Assembly (NCBI GenBank): GCA_905160935.1
Contig: CAJHZI010000429.1
Span: forward strand, 1,295,501 to 1,359,500
Direction: 5' to 3'
From: Enchytraeus crypticus
Taxonomy: Eukaryota > Annelida > Clitellata > Enchytraeida > Enchytraeidae
Length of the DNA: 64,000 bases
Translations under genes and position numbers: made by a program
In this document: piece after piece, positions 20,662-33,100 of the stretch
Layout of the letters: each line of letters opens with the position of its first letter
Numbering within the stretch: position 1 is the stretch's first letter
Notes under the pieces: generated by a model
Databases searched by the model: none
What the model was told of the DNA's origin: nothing
Seen by the model: the letters and a program-made list of their open reading frames with translations, nothing else

Positions 20662-23600
20662 CGTAATGATGATTTAATTGAAGGAGATTTCGACAACCGC
20701 CCCACCGAGCTACCGGCTTACGTGACCTTGATCGAACCGTACCACAGTCACACCATGGACGGTAGCTCGACTTTGAGCGGTCAGAAAAGAGACAGCGGAG
20801 TCAGCACCACTGAGGCAGCAGGAGAGGAGGAGCTGTGGAAGATTGCTGGGAATAGCCTGAGTGAGTTCTGTCGTCAGACTCTCAAAGAATCGCCACCTCT
20901 GACGTCAGAAACTAGATCAACACAGAAAGTAGGTCACAGAAGTAGGCCAAAAGAAGAGGGGAAAGTGACGAAAGAAAGGGCTTCCACTGACAAGAGACTT
21001 AGCAGAAAAACTGGGTCGAAGAACTCGTCAATAGACAATGAAATTGCGTCCATCAATAAATCCAATATTTCTACAGATTCAGATCAGTTTGCATTTGGTC
21101 GGATCTTGCAAATGGAAGATTCCAATGTGACAAATTCAGATTCAGTTAAGAAAGTTCTTAACGAAACCGGAGTCAGCAAAGAGAGCCTAAAGTCGAACAA
21201 AGATCGGCGTTCAAAATCTTTGAGTGAGAAAATGTCAGGCGTAGACAATGAAATAGAGAATATAAGCAAGGAGGCTGCTCAGGACGTGGAGCATCCATCC
21301 GAGAATGTTCTTAGTCGAGAGAATGGGATTAGAAGTTCAAGTAGACGCAGAAAGAAAGCAAAGGAAATCACTAAAGATCCTGAGAGTCAAAGAGATTATC
21401 CTCAAGATCATAGAACTGGGAGTGAGGTCGTTGAGGGAAGCCTGGACCCCCATGGAGAATCTTCCAATAAGGAGGACGATCATGATATCAGCATGGATAA
21501 GGTCAGGAGCGGTAATACCACGCAGGATTCGGGAGTAATGGAAAAATCTCAAAGTGCAAACAGTACAGTGGGAAGTGAAACTAATTTTCCTTCGTACGGA
21601 ATTGAATATATCGGATTGGAATATGTGGATGGGTTTGCACTCATTGATAACTTCCCTAGTAACCAAAAGACTGTTGCCACTGACAACCAGGTTGTCAGTA
21701 GCAACCTAGATAGTGACGCCTCTGTTGGCAGTCAGAAATGCAAGAGATTCGACAGCGATGATGTCATTAAAAATTTGTCCCAAAAGAAGCTTAAAAAGAA
21801 GCGGGAGTCCAAAAGTGTGGGCGACACTAGCCAGCAGTCTGGAAGAAGAATTAAGAAGTTGGTGACTGAGAAAATTAAAAATTCTGAGGACCTTCTGATA
21901 ACTCAGCCAGGAGAAGATGTCAGAAATGAAATTCGAGGTACAGATTTGCAGCTGCCAGATTCTGGGTCAGTGCAAACACTGGTAGCTGATCTAAACAACA
22001 ACAACACTTCACTACAGGAGCAGCATAGAGGCAGGGATGTTAATTCACAATCCCAGGCTCAAGTAGCGAAAGACGTAAGCAATATTCATTTGCGAAGCAA
22101 GTCGAAAGAGAATTCGGTATCTTCAAGTTCATCAGCCCAATCGGGCAGAAGGAAAAGGAAAGAAACTGATGAAAAAACTGGAAAAGATCTAGAAAGCACA
22201 ATTGAGACTTTCATGTCAAGCACTTATGACTTCACACAGCGAGAGTTGCAGTCCTCCACGTCAACTTTGACCAAAGCCTCACAAATCAACCATTCTGGAA
22301 AATCGTCGAAAGCAGCTGGTACATATGATGCCTTAAAAGCAACTGTAAGTCAAGACAAAGCAGTAGAAGAACCTAAGGTGAAAGCAGATGAACGCAGAGC
22401 TAAAGAGAAGACGATTAAAAGACAAGATCAATCTTCCAGAAGTGTGGAGGGAATTGGTGTCCAACAGCCAGCAATGAAAGTGGCTAATGATGGGGAAACT
22501 CCTCATGAAAATTATGAAAGGTCCACAAGCGCTGATGGACGTAAACGTCATCATGATGGTTTCCTCAAGAAAGTAACTAAAGGCATAAAAAAGGAATTAA
22601 CTGAAGGCTTCCATCGAGATAAGGACCATCAAGGGAAAGAAAGCTCTGATGCTGATATAACCGGAAAAGGGGAAACAGAAATGTTCAAGAAGGAGAAGAG
22701 TGAAACTAGTAAAGAAAGCATTAAACCATCACGAGAAGAAGTTTCTAATAATTCTGACAAGGGCATTAGGAAAGAAGTAGAAGAAGACGTAGCTAAGGAT
22801 GTAATAAAAAGGGTAACTGATGGCACATCATCTCGTAGACATGACGATACTAGTAAAGAAAGCATTAAACCATCACGAGAAGAAATTTCTAGGAATTCAG
22901 ACAAGGGCATTAGGAAAGAAGCAGAAGAAGACGTAGCGAAGGATGTAATAAGAAGGGTGACTGATGGTAGATCATCTCGTAGACATGACGGGCGTGCTCT
23001 TAGTCTCGATGAGCGACAAGAGAGAAAGAGAACTGGCCTGCCAGATAGCAGCAGCAGCACTGACATAACAGAAACCATTAATATAAGTAAACCTTCCAAA
23101 GCTAACGAAGAACGTTCTGTTGATGCTGGGAAAGATCTCAATAAAGATACAACTCATGGCATCAAGCAAAACGCTTCTGAGGACAAATCGCATAGGACAC
23201 ATGGAAAGCACGAAAGACTTTCCCATAGCGTGGAAAGGATAAAAGATAGCGGCAAGAAGGTTACAGAGGGAATAAAGAAAGAAGTAAAGAAGACAGTTCA
23301 TAGAGATAGGACTCCTAAAAGAAAAGTTGAGGAACCGATTGGCGAAGAAATTCATCATCACTACGGAGACAGAGCACCAGTGACCTCTGCAGACCAGTTG
23401 CCTAAACAGGAAACTCCTGCAGGTTTGAAGAAAGATTCAAAAGAAGACAGTCACAAGGAAACAATTAGGACAGAGTTGAGAAAGCCGGATGAGGTTGCCG
23501 AGAAAGCGAAGCCTGGTGTAAAACCAGTTCCCAGTCCACGAAGGTCACTCCTGATTCAGGATTCAGAATTGCCTCCTGTAGTTGGCCCAACACAAAAGAA

Positions 23601-24115
23601 AGCAAACAGTGAACCTAGAAGTAAATCTGAAGTGCCTTCCAGTTCCAGAGAGAAGGCGGAGATAAAAGAGATTCAAACAAAGATTAACCAAGTTGAACCA
23701 GCCTCAAAAGTGGATAAACGGACTTCAAAGAAAGATCATCCTCAAAACGTTTGTGACTCTGACAAAGTTATACAGAAGAATATCTCTGAGGGAATCCAGC
23801 CAGAACCAGTACAGGCCGTGGATGATCAAAGCCCTGGAAATCAGAAAGGTTCCGAAAAGAGGAAATCTACAGACACTAAGAAATCTAAACCCAGACCTGG
23901 CATCGAAAGTATTCCATTTCCGTACATGGATGATGACGTGGATGTACTTAATGGAAGCCAAAACGGTAATGATCTTCTGCAAGAAATTGGTGGCATGAAG
24001 AAGAAAGGGTTTTATACTCTTACGAAGGTCTCCGATGGACCCCAAGCTGACCAGGAAGATGTGGACCAGCCGAAGTCCATCTTCATCAAAGATCAGCTGC
24101 TTTGGTTCACTCCAG
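20662..24115 (+). CDS. Giant protein, exon a (3454 bp, Lys/Glu/Ser-rich)
   Basis: The acceptor TTTATTTTCAG ends at 20661. In-frame sequence starts RNDDLIEGDFDNRPTELPAY and stays open for 1151 codons. Features are several KKVT(K/E)GIKKE motifs near residues 635 and 865, a 48-residue tandem duplication, and a less repetitive end (GFYTLTKV, IFIKDQLLWFTPG) that may be a short folded or binding segment. The donor is CCAG|GCAAGT, a GC-AG intron; using it keeps frame with exon b, while read-through meets a stop at 24133. Confidence 0.88.
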
Positions 24116-27100
24116 GCAAGTTCAACTTAATTTGACATGAACTGTATGTAATTTCAACTTTATATGAACTGTGAACAATTACTATCTAATTAAGAACTGT
24201 AGGTAGCAAAATTATCACGGTAGTCAGCTAGATAAGATACTCTGAATCTTCACTGACGGCCAATTCTTTCTCGCTATTGATGCAGGAATAGCTGTTGAGC
24301 ATTGTATGTCGGTCATGCATTTTGTGTCTTTGCTGAAAAAATAAACATATTTTCTATTCTATTCTATTCTATTCTATTCCAGGTGAGCCTCCTCGCATTC
24401 AGTTCGATAATTCCGTGAGACGTAGTGTGAGAGAAGTGAAGCGAGGTGGAAAGGAGTCTAAAGCACCAGCTAGATCAACCAGCTCTGAAGACATTTTACT
24501 TCTGTATAGTCATCGTAGCAAATCTCCAGCCTCCTATGCGAGAGAGTTCCTCAAAACGGGTTTCGAATACTCCGCAAGACCTTCCCGTGGGGTAGTATCT
24601 GGCAGCAGAATAGCGCAGAAAGACATTCCCACTGAACGGTCAACAAGAATGGAAGGTTCCAATCAGTCTTCTTCGCAAAGACCTTTCTTTGGAGGCAGTA
24701 GATGGCTCAATGGAGAAGCGACGAACCTCAGTAAATCCACTCAATGTCTTTCATCAGAATCCTCTTACAGTAGTCTACCCTTTCAGATACGAAAGCTAAA
24801 GGATTCGTCATCTGACGCAACTCAAGTAACCGGCAGTAGTCAACCAGTACAGCTTAGAAAACCAAGCAAGTCCACATCGCAAACTTCTAGAGACTCTTAC
24901 AGTAGTCCAATGGAGGTGTTAAGAAGATCCCACGAAGCAGCTCTCCAGGGTGAAGACAAGCCTGCCTCAAGACGACGTGGAAGAAGCACGGAGAGGCGTG
25001 GCATGAAGAAGAAGTCTGAGAAGGAACCTGACAAGATTTGGCGGATACGAGGAGCTCAGAGCGTTGAGGTAGGATTGCTCTAACACATACTGAAAGATGG
25101 GTACGCTTGGTATTCGGTAAACACCGTTATTTCCAGGTCGTTTTAATAATAAAATATGATATATAATATAGTGAAATGAATGTTACGGGGTCGTTGACTT
25201 CTAAAAACGGTTCTCCCAACAGAGTTCTCACAACTGCCTTATCAAAGCCTGTTCAGGGGAGTCACCGTCGTGGTGGATCGATAACAGATGAAGTGGGGAC
25301 GGGCGCTGCTGGAGCCAAAAGCAGTGGATTCAGGGCAATATCACCCGCTGCTGCGACCAGCAACGTTTAACGTTCATAAACAAGGAATGATAATAATAAT
25401 AATAATAATAATAGTATGTTACGGTCTTCCCTCTTATTCTCTATATTGCATAGACAAGGCATTATTTATACCTCTGTGCCTGTTTCTACAATATCTGCAC
25501 ACATACAATGCTCACACACATGGACAAGCTCACAAACACACACAAAAGCACATACGAGCACGCACACATACTTACACCCTCTCATCTACGCAAATATTAA
25601 ACTGTTTTATTACTTTGCTTCTGATCAATTCAATCCTTGTGATTAAGTGAAAGTGATAGAGTGGTAGTGGTAGAGTTATAGTGATAGAGTGATTGTGATA
25701 TAGTAATATAGGTTATAGTAATATTGTGAAAGTGATAGAGTTATAATGATTGATTTATAATGATGAAGTGATAGTAATAAAGTTATAGTGATAGAATAAA
25801 AGCCATAGAGTAATGAATGAGGGCAATAAAGATCGCTTTGACTTTGTGAGAGGTCAGTTATTAGATCAGATTAATGCTGTTGAAAGTGAAACAATGATCT
25901 GAACTTTTTTTTTGTTCCTTTATTTACACACATGACATACCGCATGTGCTACATAGTTTCCTTTCTTTGTTTTCTGTTTTTGCAGTTTTCAGTATTTCCT
26001 CCATTCCTTTCCATGGTTATTAGTAATAGTTGCCTTTTGTTGGCGCATCATTTGCAGCCGGCGCGGACTTAAGAATAACCTTCCAACACCCTGAGATTTT
26101 TATTTTGAACTGATACCATATACTGATACCAGCGTGAATTATTAATAAATACCGCTTGAACCTTACGTGAATAGGTTATAATTATCACACAAGCTTTATG
26201 TGAGTTATTAATAACTATCACATAGGCTTTATGTGAATTGTTAATAATTAATACATTATCCCTTAATCTCATTTCTCATATAATCTAATAAAATCTCTTA
26301 AAATCTCTTGATATCAACCTCAGGTGTTGACAAGGACGAGAAGTCGGAGTAGTAAAAGACATAGTGGTGGATATTTCCACCATCAGAGTGGAATTACCCA
26401 CAATCAGGGTGGGAGTGGCCTAGTGGAGGGGAAGGCGGGGCGAAGTAGCAGCTGTGGCAGCAGCAGCAGCAGAAGACTGGCCAGATGCGCCATCAGCATC
26501 AGTCAAGTCAGGCTGACTGAGGAAATAATGAGAGAGGAGGAAAAGGTTCATCCAGCTTTAATTGATCCAGGTAGCACGCGTGTTCATCAGATTTGTGCTG
26601 TACTATTTCTCTACGATCTATCTCCTTGTGCTCTAGAACTTTCAAGTCTTATTTGATCCAGGTAGTATGTGAATACATCATATTTGTGTTGTACTATTTC
26701 TCTGTGATCTATCTCTTTGTGCTCTAGAACTTTCAAGTCTTATTTGATCCAGGCAGCAAGCGTGTACATCAGATTTGTGTTGTACTATTTCACTATAATC
26801 TAACACTTTATGTTCAAGTCTTATTTGATCCAGTTAGTATGCGTGTATATCATATTTGTGTTGTAGTCTTTCTCTATGATCTATCTCATTGGACTCAAGA
26901 ACTCTCAAGTCTTATTTGACCCGGGTAGTACGTGAATACATCAGATTTGTGTTGTACTATTTCTCTGTATGATCTATCTCTTTGTGCTTAAGAATTCACA
27001 AGTCTTATTTTATCCAGGTAACTGTAATGCAATTGTTCATCTCAACAACAGGTGCTCTCATCTTCAGTTTGTCACTTGAATTCTTAAGTTTTCTGAGATT

Positions 27101-30100
27101 TCTTAGCATTGACCAGCTGTCCTCAGGTGAAGCACTTTGCTTTTAAGAGAGTCCAAGGCAAGTAATTTACTATAGCCATGCATTGCCCTATTACACTATT
27201 ACACTGTGATAGAATAAGAAAAAATTGCTGAAGAGGAATAGTAAGAGAGTAAATGGCAATACGTGTGTACAAACAATCAAGCTTGAGAGGTTTGATTAAC
27301 TCTAGCGCTTAGCGTGTGATAACAGATCTGCTGTCGATTACACGAGATATCTTATTTCAACAATCATGTATATCTAACTAGTCACATTGCTTGGCTCATT
27401 GCTTGTCTCATTGCTTGTCTCATTGCTTATCACATTGCTTGTCTCATTCGATATTGGACTATTGCATGTAATCATTGGTGTACGGTACAGGCATGCTCTA
27501 GTACGTAGGTGTACACTGCGTACATGTACTTAAGATATTAGGGTTAGTAAACTTGAATTAAGGAGAGTTAACTGTAGAATGAAGTGTTACTTAAAGTTGT
27601 TTCTACTGTAATGATTGTCTTTCTTCCTATTTATAAATCTTTTATAAACCTTATAAACTTATCGTAATGCTACAAACTGTCTGAATTTAATTTGCTCGCC
27701 GCCAATCTTGTTAGAATTTAAGACGGACTATCATGGAACCTATCTCTGGAACAGCCTCCAGTCCGCTAGTACCCTTCCTTGGACTGATTACCAGGACTTT
27801 GTCTCCCGCCGTTTATGGACCTCTCATCCCGCTCATCGGTTGTAATTTCGCTTCGCAGTGTTCGATGTTGTCATGGACAACAGTAGCACTTTAATCGTAT
27901 TGTTGTTGTTGTTGTTGTTGTTGTTGTCGGATTGTGGTCTACTCAGGAAGGAAATCAGAATTAAATTGTAGTAAATAGTTTGTTCTCTACAATCAATCAC
28001 TTGATCAATCAATCAATCAATACAATTAATTACAAACACTTGGTTTCATTTCAATAATTTCATCCCACTTGTTGTTAACAGAAGCTGCTGGAGGATTGGT
28101 GGGACCACCTCGTACTCCTGGTGTTCTTCCACTCAAGGATGCTTTCTTCAAAGCTGGGACAACCTTCGCCATCAGTCCAACCACAGCAACAACAGCTGTA
28201 ACAACAACAACAACACCAGCTACAACTCAGACAACAACAACACAAACATCTTTTATAAGAACTTCAGCAAGAACTCGTTCAACTGTCTCAGAGAACTTGA
28301 CTGAGAAGAGTTTGTCAACAGCAGAGACTTCATCCAATACACACACAAAAACTAGAGAAATAGCTTCGAAAACTGGAGAAATTTCGTCAAAAATTGGAGA
28401 CATTTCGTCAAAAATTGGAGACATTTCTTCAAAAACTGGAGAAATTTCTTCAAAAACTGGAGACATTTCTTCAAAAACTGGAGAAATTTCTTCAAAAACT
28501 GGAGAAATTTCTTCAAAAATTGGTGGCATTTCTTCAAAAATTGGAGAAATTTCTTCAAAAATTGGAGAAGTTTCTTCAAAAGCTGGAGAAATTTCTTCAG
28601 AAATTGGAGATATTTCCTCAAAAACTGGAGAAATTTCTTCAGAAACTGGAGAAATTACTTCAAAGTTTGGAGAAATTTCTTCAAAAACAGGAGAAATTTC
28701 GTCAAAAATTGGTGGCATTTCTTCAAAAATTGAAGAAATATCTTCAAAAACTGAAAAAATGTCTTCAAAAATTGGAGAAATGTCATCAAAAATTGGAGAA
28801 ATTTCTTCAAAAGCTGGAGAAATTTCGTCAAAAACTGGAGAAATTTCTTCAAAAACTGGAGAAATTTCTTCAAAAACCGTAGAAAGAAATGAAATCCTTC
28901 CAGCTATTCCAGTAGTCTCTGTTGAAACAACAAAACAAAAACAAATAACCGACACAACAGCTATAACAGCTTCCTCATCCGAAACCACTAGAAATTCTTT
29001 AACCCCTGTTTCCTCTCCCAGATCAGACAAAGCCACGCCTACTCGACGAGCGACCTCAAGCACAACTGACACCAGGCTTAAGATCGACAACATCTTTGTG
29101 GCACCAAGCTCTCCCGAACAGTCCCTGGGCTTCGAGACTACTGCAATAGCCTCCAACTTCGGTGAATTCTATCAACTGCGCAGTCCTGGGACTCAGCAGT
29201 CCCCTTCCAAGCGTTCCAGGTCCTACTCCACCTCTTCCTCCGATAGGCTATCCACTGGTGAAGAGGATGGGTGGAAGAGAAGATCCGTGGGACAACCGAG
29301 TCCTTCGAAGGTTTTCACTTTTGAGGTGCCTTCGGAGAGGTTCGATGTTCTGTCATCCACTGAAAGTAAAACTGAAACGAAATCAAGCAATAAAATAGAG
29401 AGTATTGGTAACACTGTGGAAAGAATAGAAGCCAACGATAAAGCTTTCGAGAGAAATGAATCTGGTAGAGAAGTAAAAGATAGATTCGAACATTCCGACG
29501 TATCCATTAGTGGCCTTGATGATTCTAATAAATTAGAGAAAGAGACTTCATGGTCTACGCGTCAAGGTGATGTCACACCAGTCAGAGATGCAATATCTAA
29601 GAATGACGTAGATACGATGACGTCAGAGACTGTATCCAGGGGCAATAGTTCCGTTACCGTAGCAACAGATCTCAGGAACCCCTCGGAATCTGAAGAAGAT
29701 AGTCAAGTCTTCAGCTCGGACAGTACTTACTCCATTTCCAATGAAACAGTCATGTGGGTTCCATGCAGAGATGCTCGCTTTCTCTCTGACCGTGACGTAG
29801 TGATAGATCCGGTTGCCAAGGATATGGAGCAGACTGTTTCCATGGCAACTGATTCAACTGTATCCAGTGTCAGTCTTCCTAGAAAGATCTATCCAGATTC
29901 ATCAAGAACGACGTCGACTCCTATGGGACCCAGTCCCATTCCAGGTGGAGTAACAGATGTATTCACCACGGCTGATGTTAGTGGAGCTCAGTCTACATTT
30001 GATCAGGTTGTCATAGTTACCAATAACGATATTGTTGTGTCAACTGATGATAGGCATGTATTAATTCCTGTTGCCATAGTTACGAGCAAAGAAACAACGA

Positions 30101-33100
30101 CTGAAATCGATCCAGTTTCTATGGAAACGAATAGCAGCTATCTCACCACAAAGGATGCTGTAACTGAAATTGATCACATTACCATGGTAACAAGTGGTGA
30201 ATATATTCCTAAAAAGGATACTGCAACTGAAACTGATCCTATTACCATGGTAACGAGCCGTGAATATATTCTTACGAAGGATGCTGTAACTGAAATTGAT
30301 CCTATTACCATGGTAACGAGCGGTGAACATATACCTACAAAGGATGCTGTAATTGAAACTGATCATATTGCCATGGTAACGAGTGGTGAATATATTTGTA
30401 AAAATAATGATGTAACTGAAACTGATCCTATTACCATGGTAACGAGTGGTGAATATATTTCTAAAAAGCATGCTGCGAGTGGATTAGATCCTAGGGATGT
30501 GAATACATTCGATACAGACACTACTCTTGCTGCTTCCGCTACAATTACTGATACAATTGAACAAGGTCCCGTTTCTATGGCTGCAGATATTGTCTCCATG
30601 GTAACCGATAGCGCTGTTACCTTAGTAACGAAGAATCCAGGCAGTGACGTACTGTCAGATTATATCAACCACATTGAAGTTGAGGTGGCTCATAGAAAAC
30701 CAAACAAAACCTCAGATGTCTCTCCAGCCAGTTTTGTCGACACAGGCTTCACTAGTGATCCGGCTAGTAACATGTCCATCAATTCCATCGAGATTCAGTC
30801 AACAATAATAGCTGAAACTCTAGCGTCGTCCACAACAATATCAGAGGAATTCAGCTCAAAAACTGTAAGAGGTAAAATTGCCAAAGGTAACGATGCTCAG
30901 TTCATCCCCACGTTCATACAAACAGACGCCTGGAAGTCTAGGCCGGGTGAGAGGTCACCTTCTGTTGGAAGGAAAGAAAGATTTGGAGAGAATGGTCGGA
31001 GGCCTTCGTCTAGGTCATCAGTTGAAGGACTTGGGGGTGAGGCCGAGGTGATGAAGGAGCCAGTGGGGGCCCATGATCGCTCGGTCGATGATCAGAGTGC
31101 TCTTGATCGAGAGCCAGGTGATTTCAGTCAGGTTGTTAAAGAGCAAAACAACGAGATCACCGATGATAGCACAGGAAAACTACCTGGAGCTGAATTAAGT
31201 AACGTCATTGCTGCAACAGATGATCGACTTCGTGGGATTTCAGATGAGAGAGAACCTGGAGATATTTCAGAGGATAGATCAGAAGGAGAATCGTCAATAA
31301 GAGGTGTGCTTATCCCTAAAGCTCCTCCAGCAGACGAAGGTTCAAATCCTAGTCCAGATGCAAATCAGTTTGCAGAATACTCGACTGTCAGACTTTATTC
31401 TAAAAATTCCACTTCCGGAGTCACGGAATGGTCCGACCAAGTCTCGGTGGAGTCCCAGGACTTAATTAATCTGGACGATGAACCTCTCCAGTCTTCCACA
31501 GGAATATCAAGTGACAGAAATGAGACATCCGTGGAATCAGAGTCTTCCTGGCAAGAGGTGGATCCGGAATTAAAGGATGAAAGATTTCCAGATGAGTTAG
31601 AATTCGAGGACGTTGCAGGAGTGGATTTAGCAGGAGGTGTTGCGGACGAGAGAGAGACAAACGAGAATATTTCATGTACTGAGGGGCAGGAGGGTAATGT
31701 CCATCATCAGAGTGGAAATTCCGATCATCAGAATGGAAATTCCGATCATTACAGTGGCAATTCCGATCATCACAGTGGAAATTCCGGTCATCAGAGTGAA
31801 AATTCCGATCATCACAGTGGAAAGTCTGATCATCAGAGTGGAAATTTCGATCATCAGAGTGGAAATTCCGATAATCAGAGTGGAAATTCCCATCATCAGA
31901 GTGAAAATTCCGATCGTCAGAGTGGACATTTCGGCAATTTTTCAGATCTTGAGGAAGGAAACACTAACGTAAACAACAAAGGTATCACTATGGAAGCAAA
32001 TACATCCACAGCTGACAGTGGAATATTTAGTATCATCACCAGCGTTACCACTGCTCCGTCACTTGAGCTTCAGCTTCCTGATCCTTATCCTATTCCTGAG
32101 GAACCGGAAGTCACTCCTGCCTCGGCAATCATAATCAACCTCGTGGACGACTCCTTTGCACCTGTGACTGATGCCCAGACATCCATTCGTTCCGACTTCG
32201 AAGCCATCATGAACACTGAAAGCAGCGAATGGATCAAATCAGAGGCTGGCGAAACACTTCAGGATCTAAATCTTATCAATCTAACAGATATTGATCAGAA
32301 TAAATCAGAAACACAAGCATTACATTCACCAGATGTCACTGCTATTTCCACAGACATCTCGACGGTGGAAATCTCACCTATACACAAGGAAAACGAATCC
32401 ATAACTTTTACCGGAAATGCATCTAATATATCTATCATCGTTAAAGATCACTCAGTAGTGGAACCGAGTGATTTGGGAATCAGCAACATATCCTATGACG
32501 AAACCATATCTGGGCAACATCATCATCATCACTACGATGGTCCACCTCAAGCGTTCTGCTCTTCACCTCTGCCCAACGACTACTCTCTTCCTATCAGGTT
32601 AGACTCAGAGGTTCTGGGATCAAGCATCTCATCGGGAATGACCAACGACACCTGGGATCAAATGTCTACTGGGGACTCCGACAGTCAGCCTGACACTTTC
32701 TACGACAGGTTTGAGCTGCCTGGAGGACTTGATGGCTTCCAGGTTGGACCAGGTGAGCTGGTACCGGAAGGGGAATTCGCCTCGAATGGGACCTGGATTT
32801 CCGGTGAAATAGAGAACAGTTCTGGACTTGATAGCGAGAGATATTCCGGTGGTAGCAGAAGATATTCTGAGAGTAGTACTGGAGTGGGAACCCTAGTTGA
32901 GGTGGATAATAAAGCAGGTATGGACAGTGATAACGTCAGTGATTTAATGGAAGTCAAGGAACTTCCTGAGAAGATAGAAGTTGATAAGACGGAGGCTGAT
33001 ATTGATAAGGGATTGATAGCATTGGCAGGACTATCCAGTGACACAGAGATGAGTCATACTGATGATCAGCTTAATGACGTCGCCAGTGACGACGAAGTGA

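Noticed and set aside
28227..29156. A 309-residue minus-strand frame and several other frames overlapping exon d
   Set aside because: The 21-bp repeat lacks stop codons in most frames. The plus-strand frame alone fits splice phases on both sides and continues for 1749 codons.
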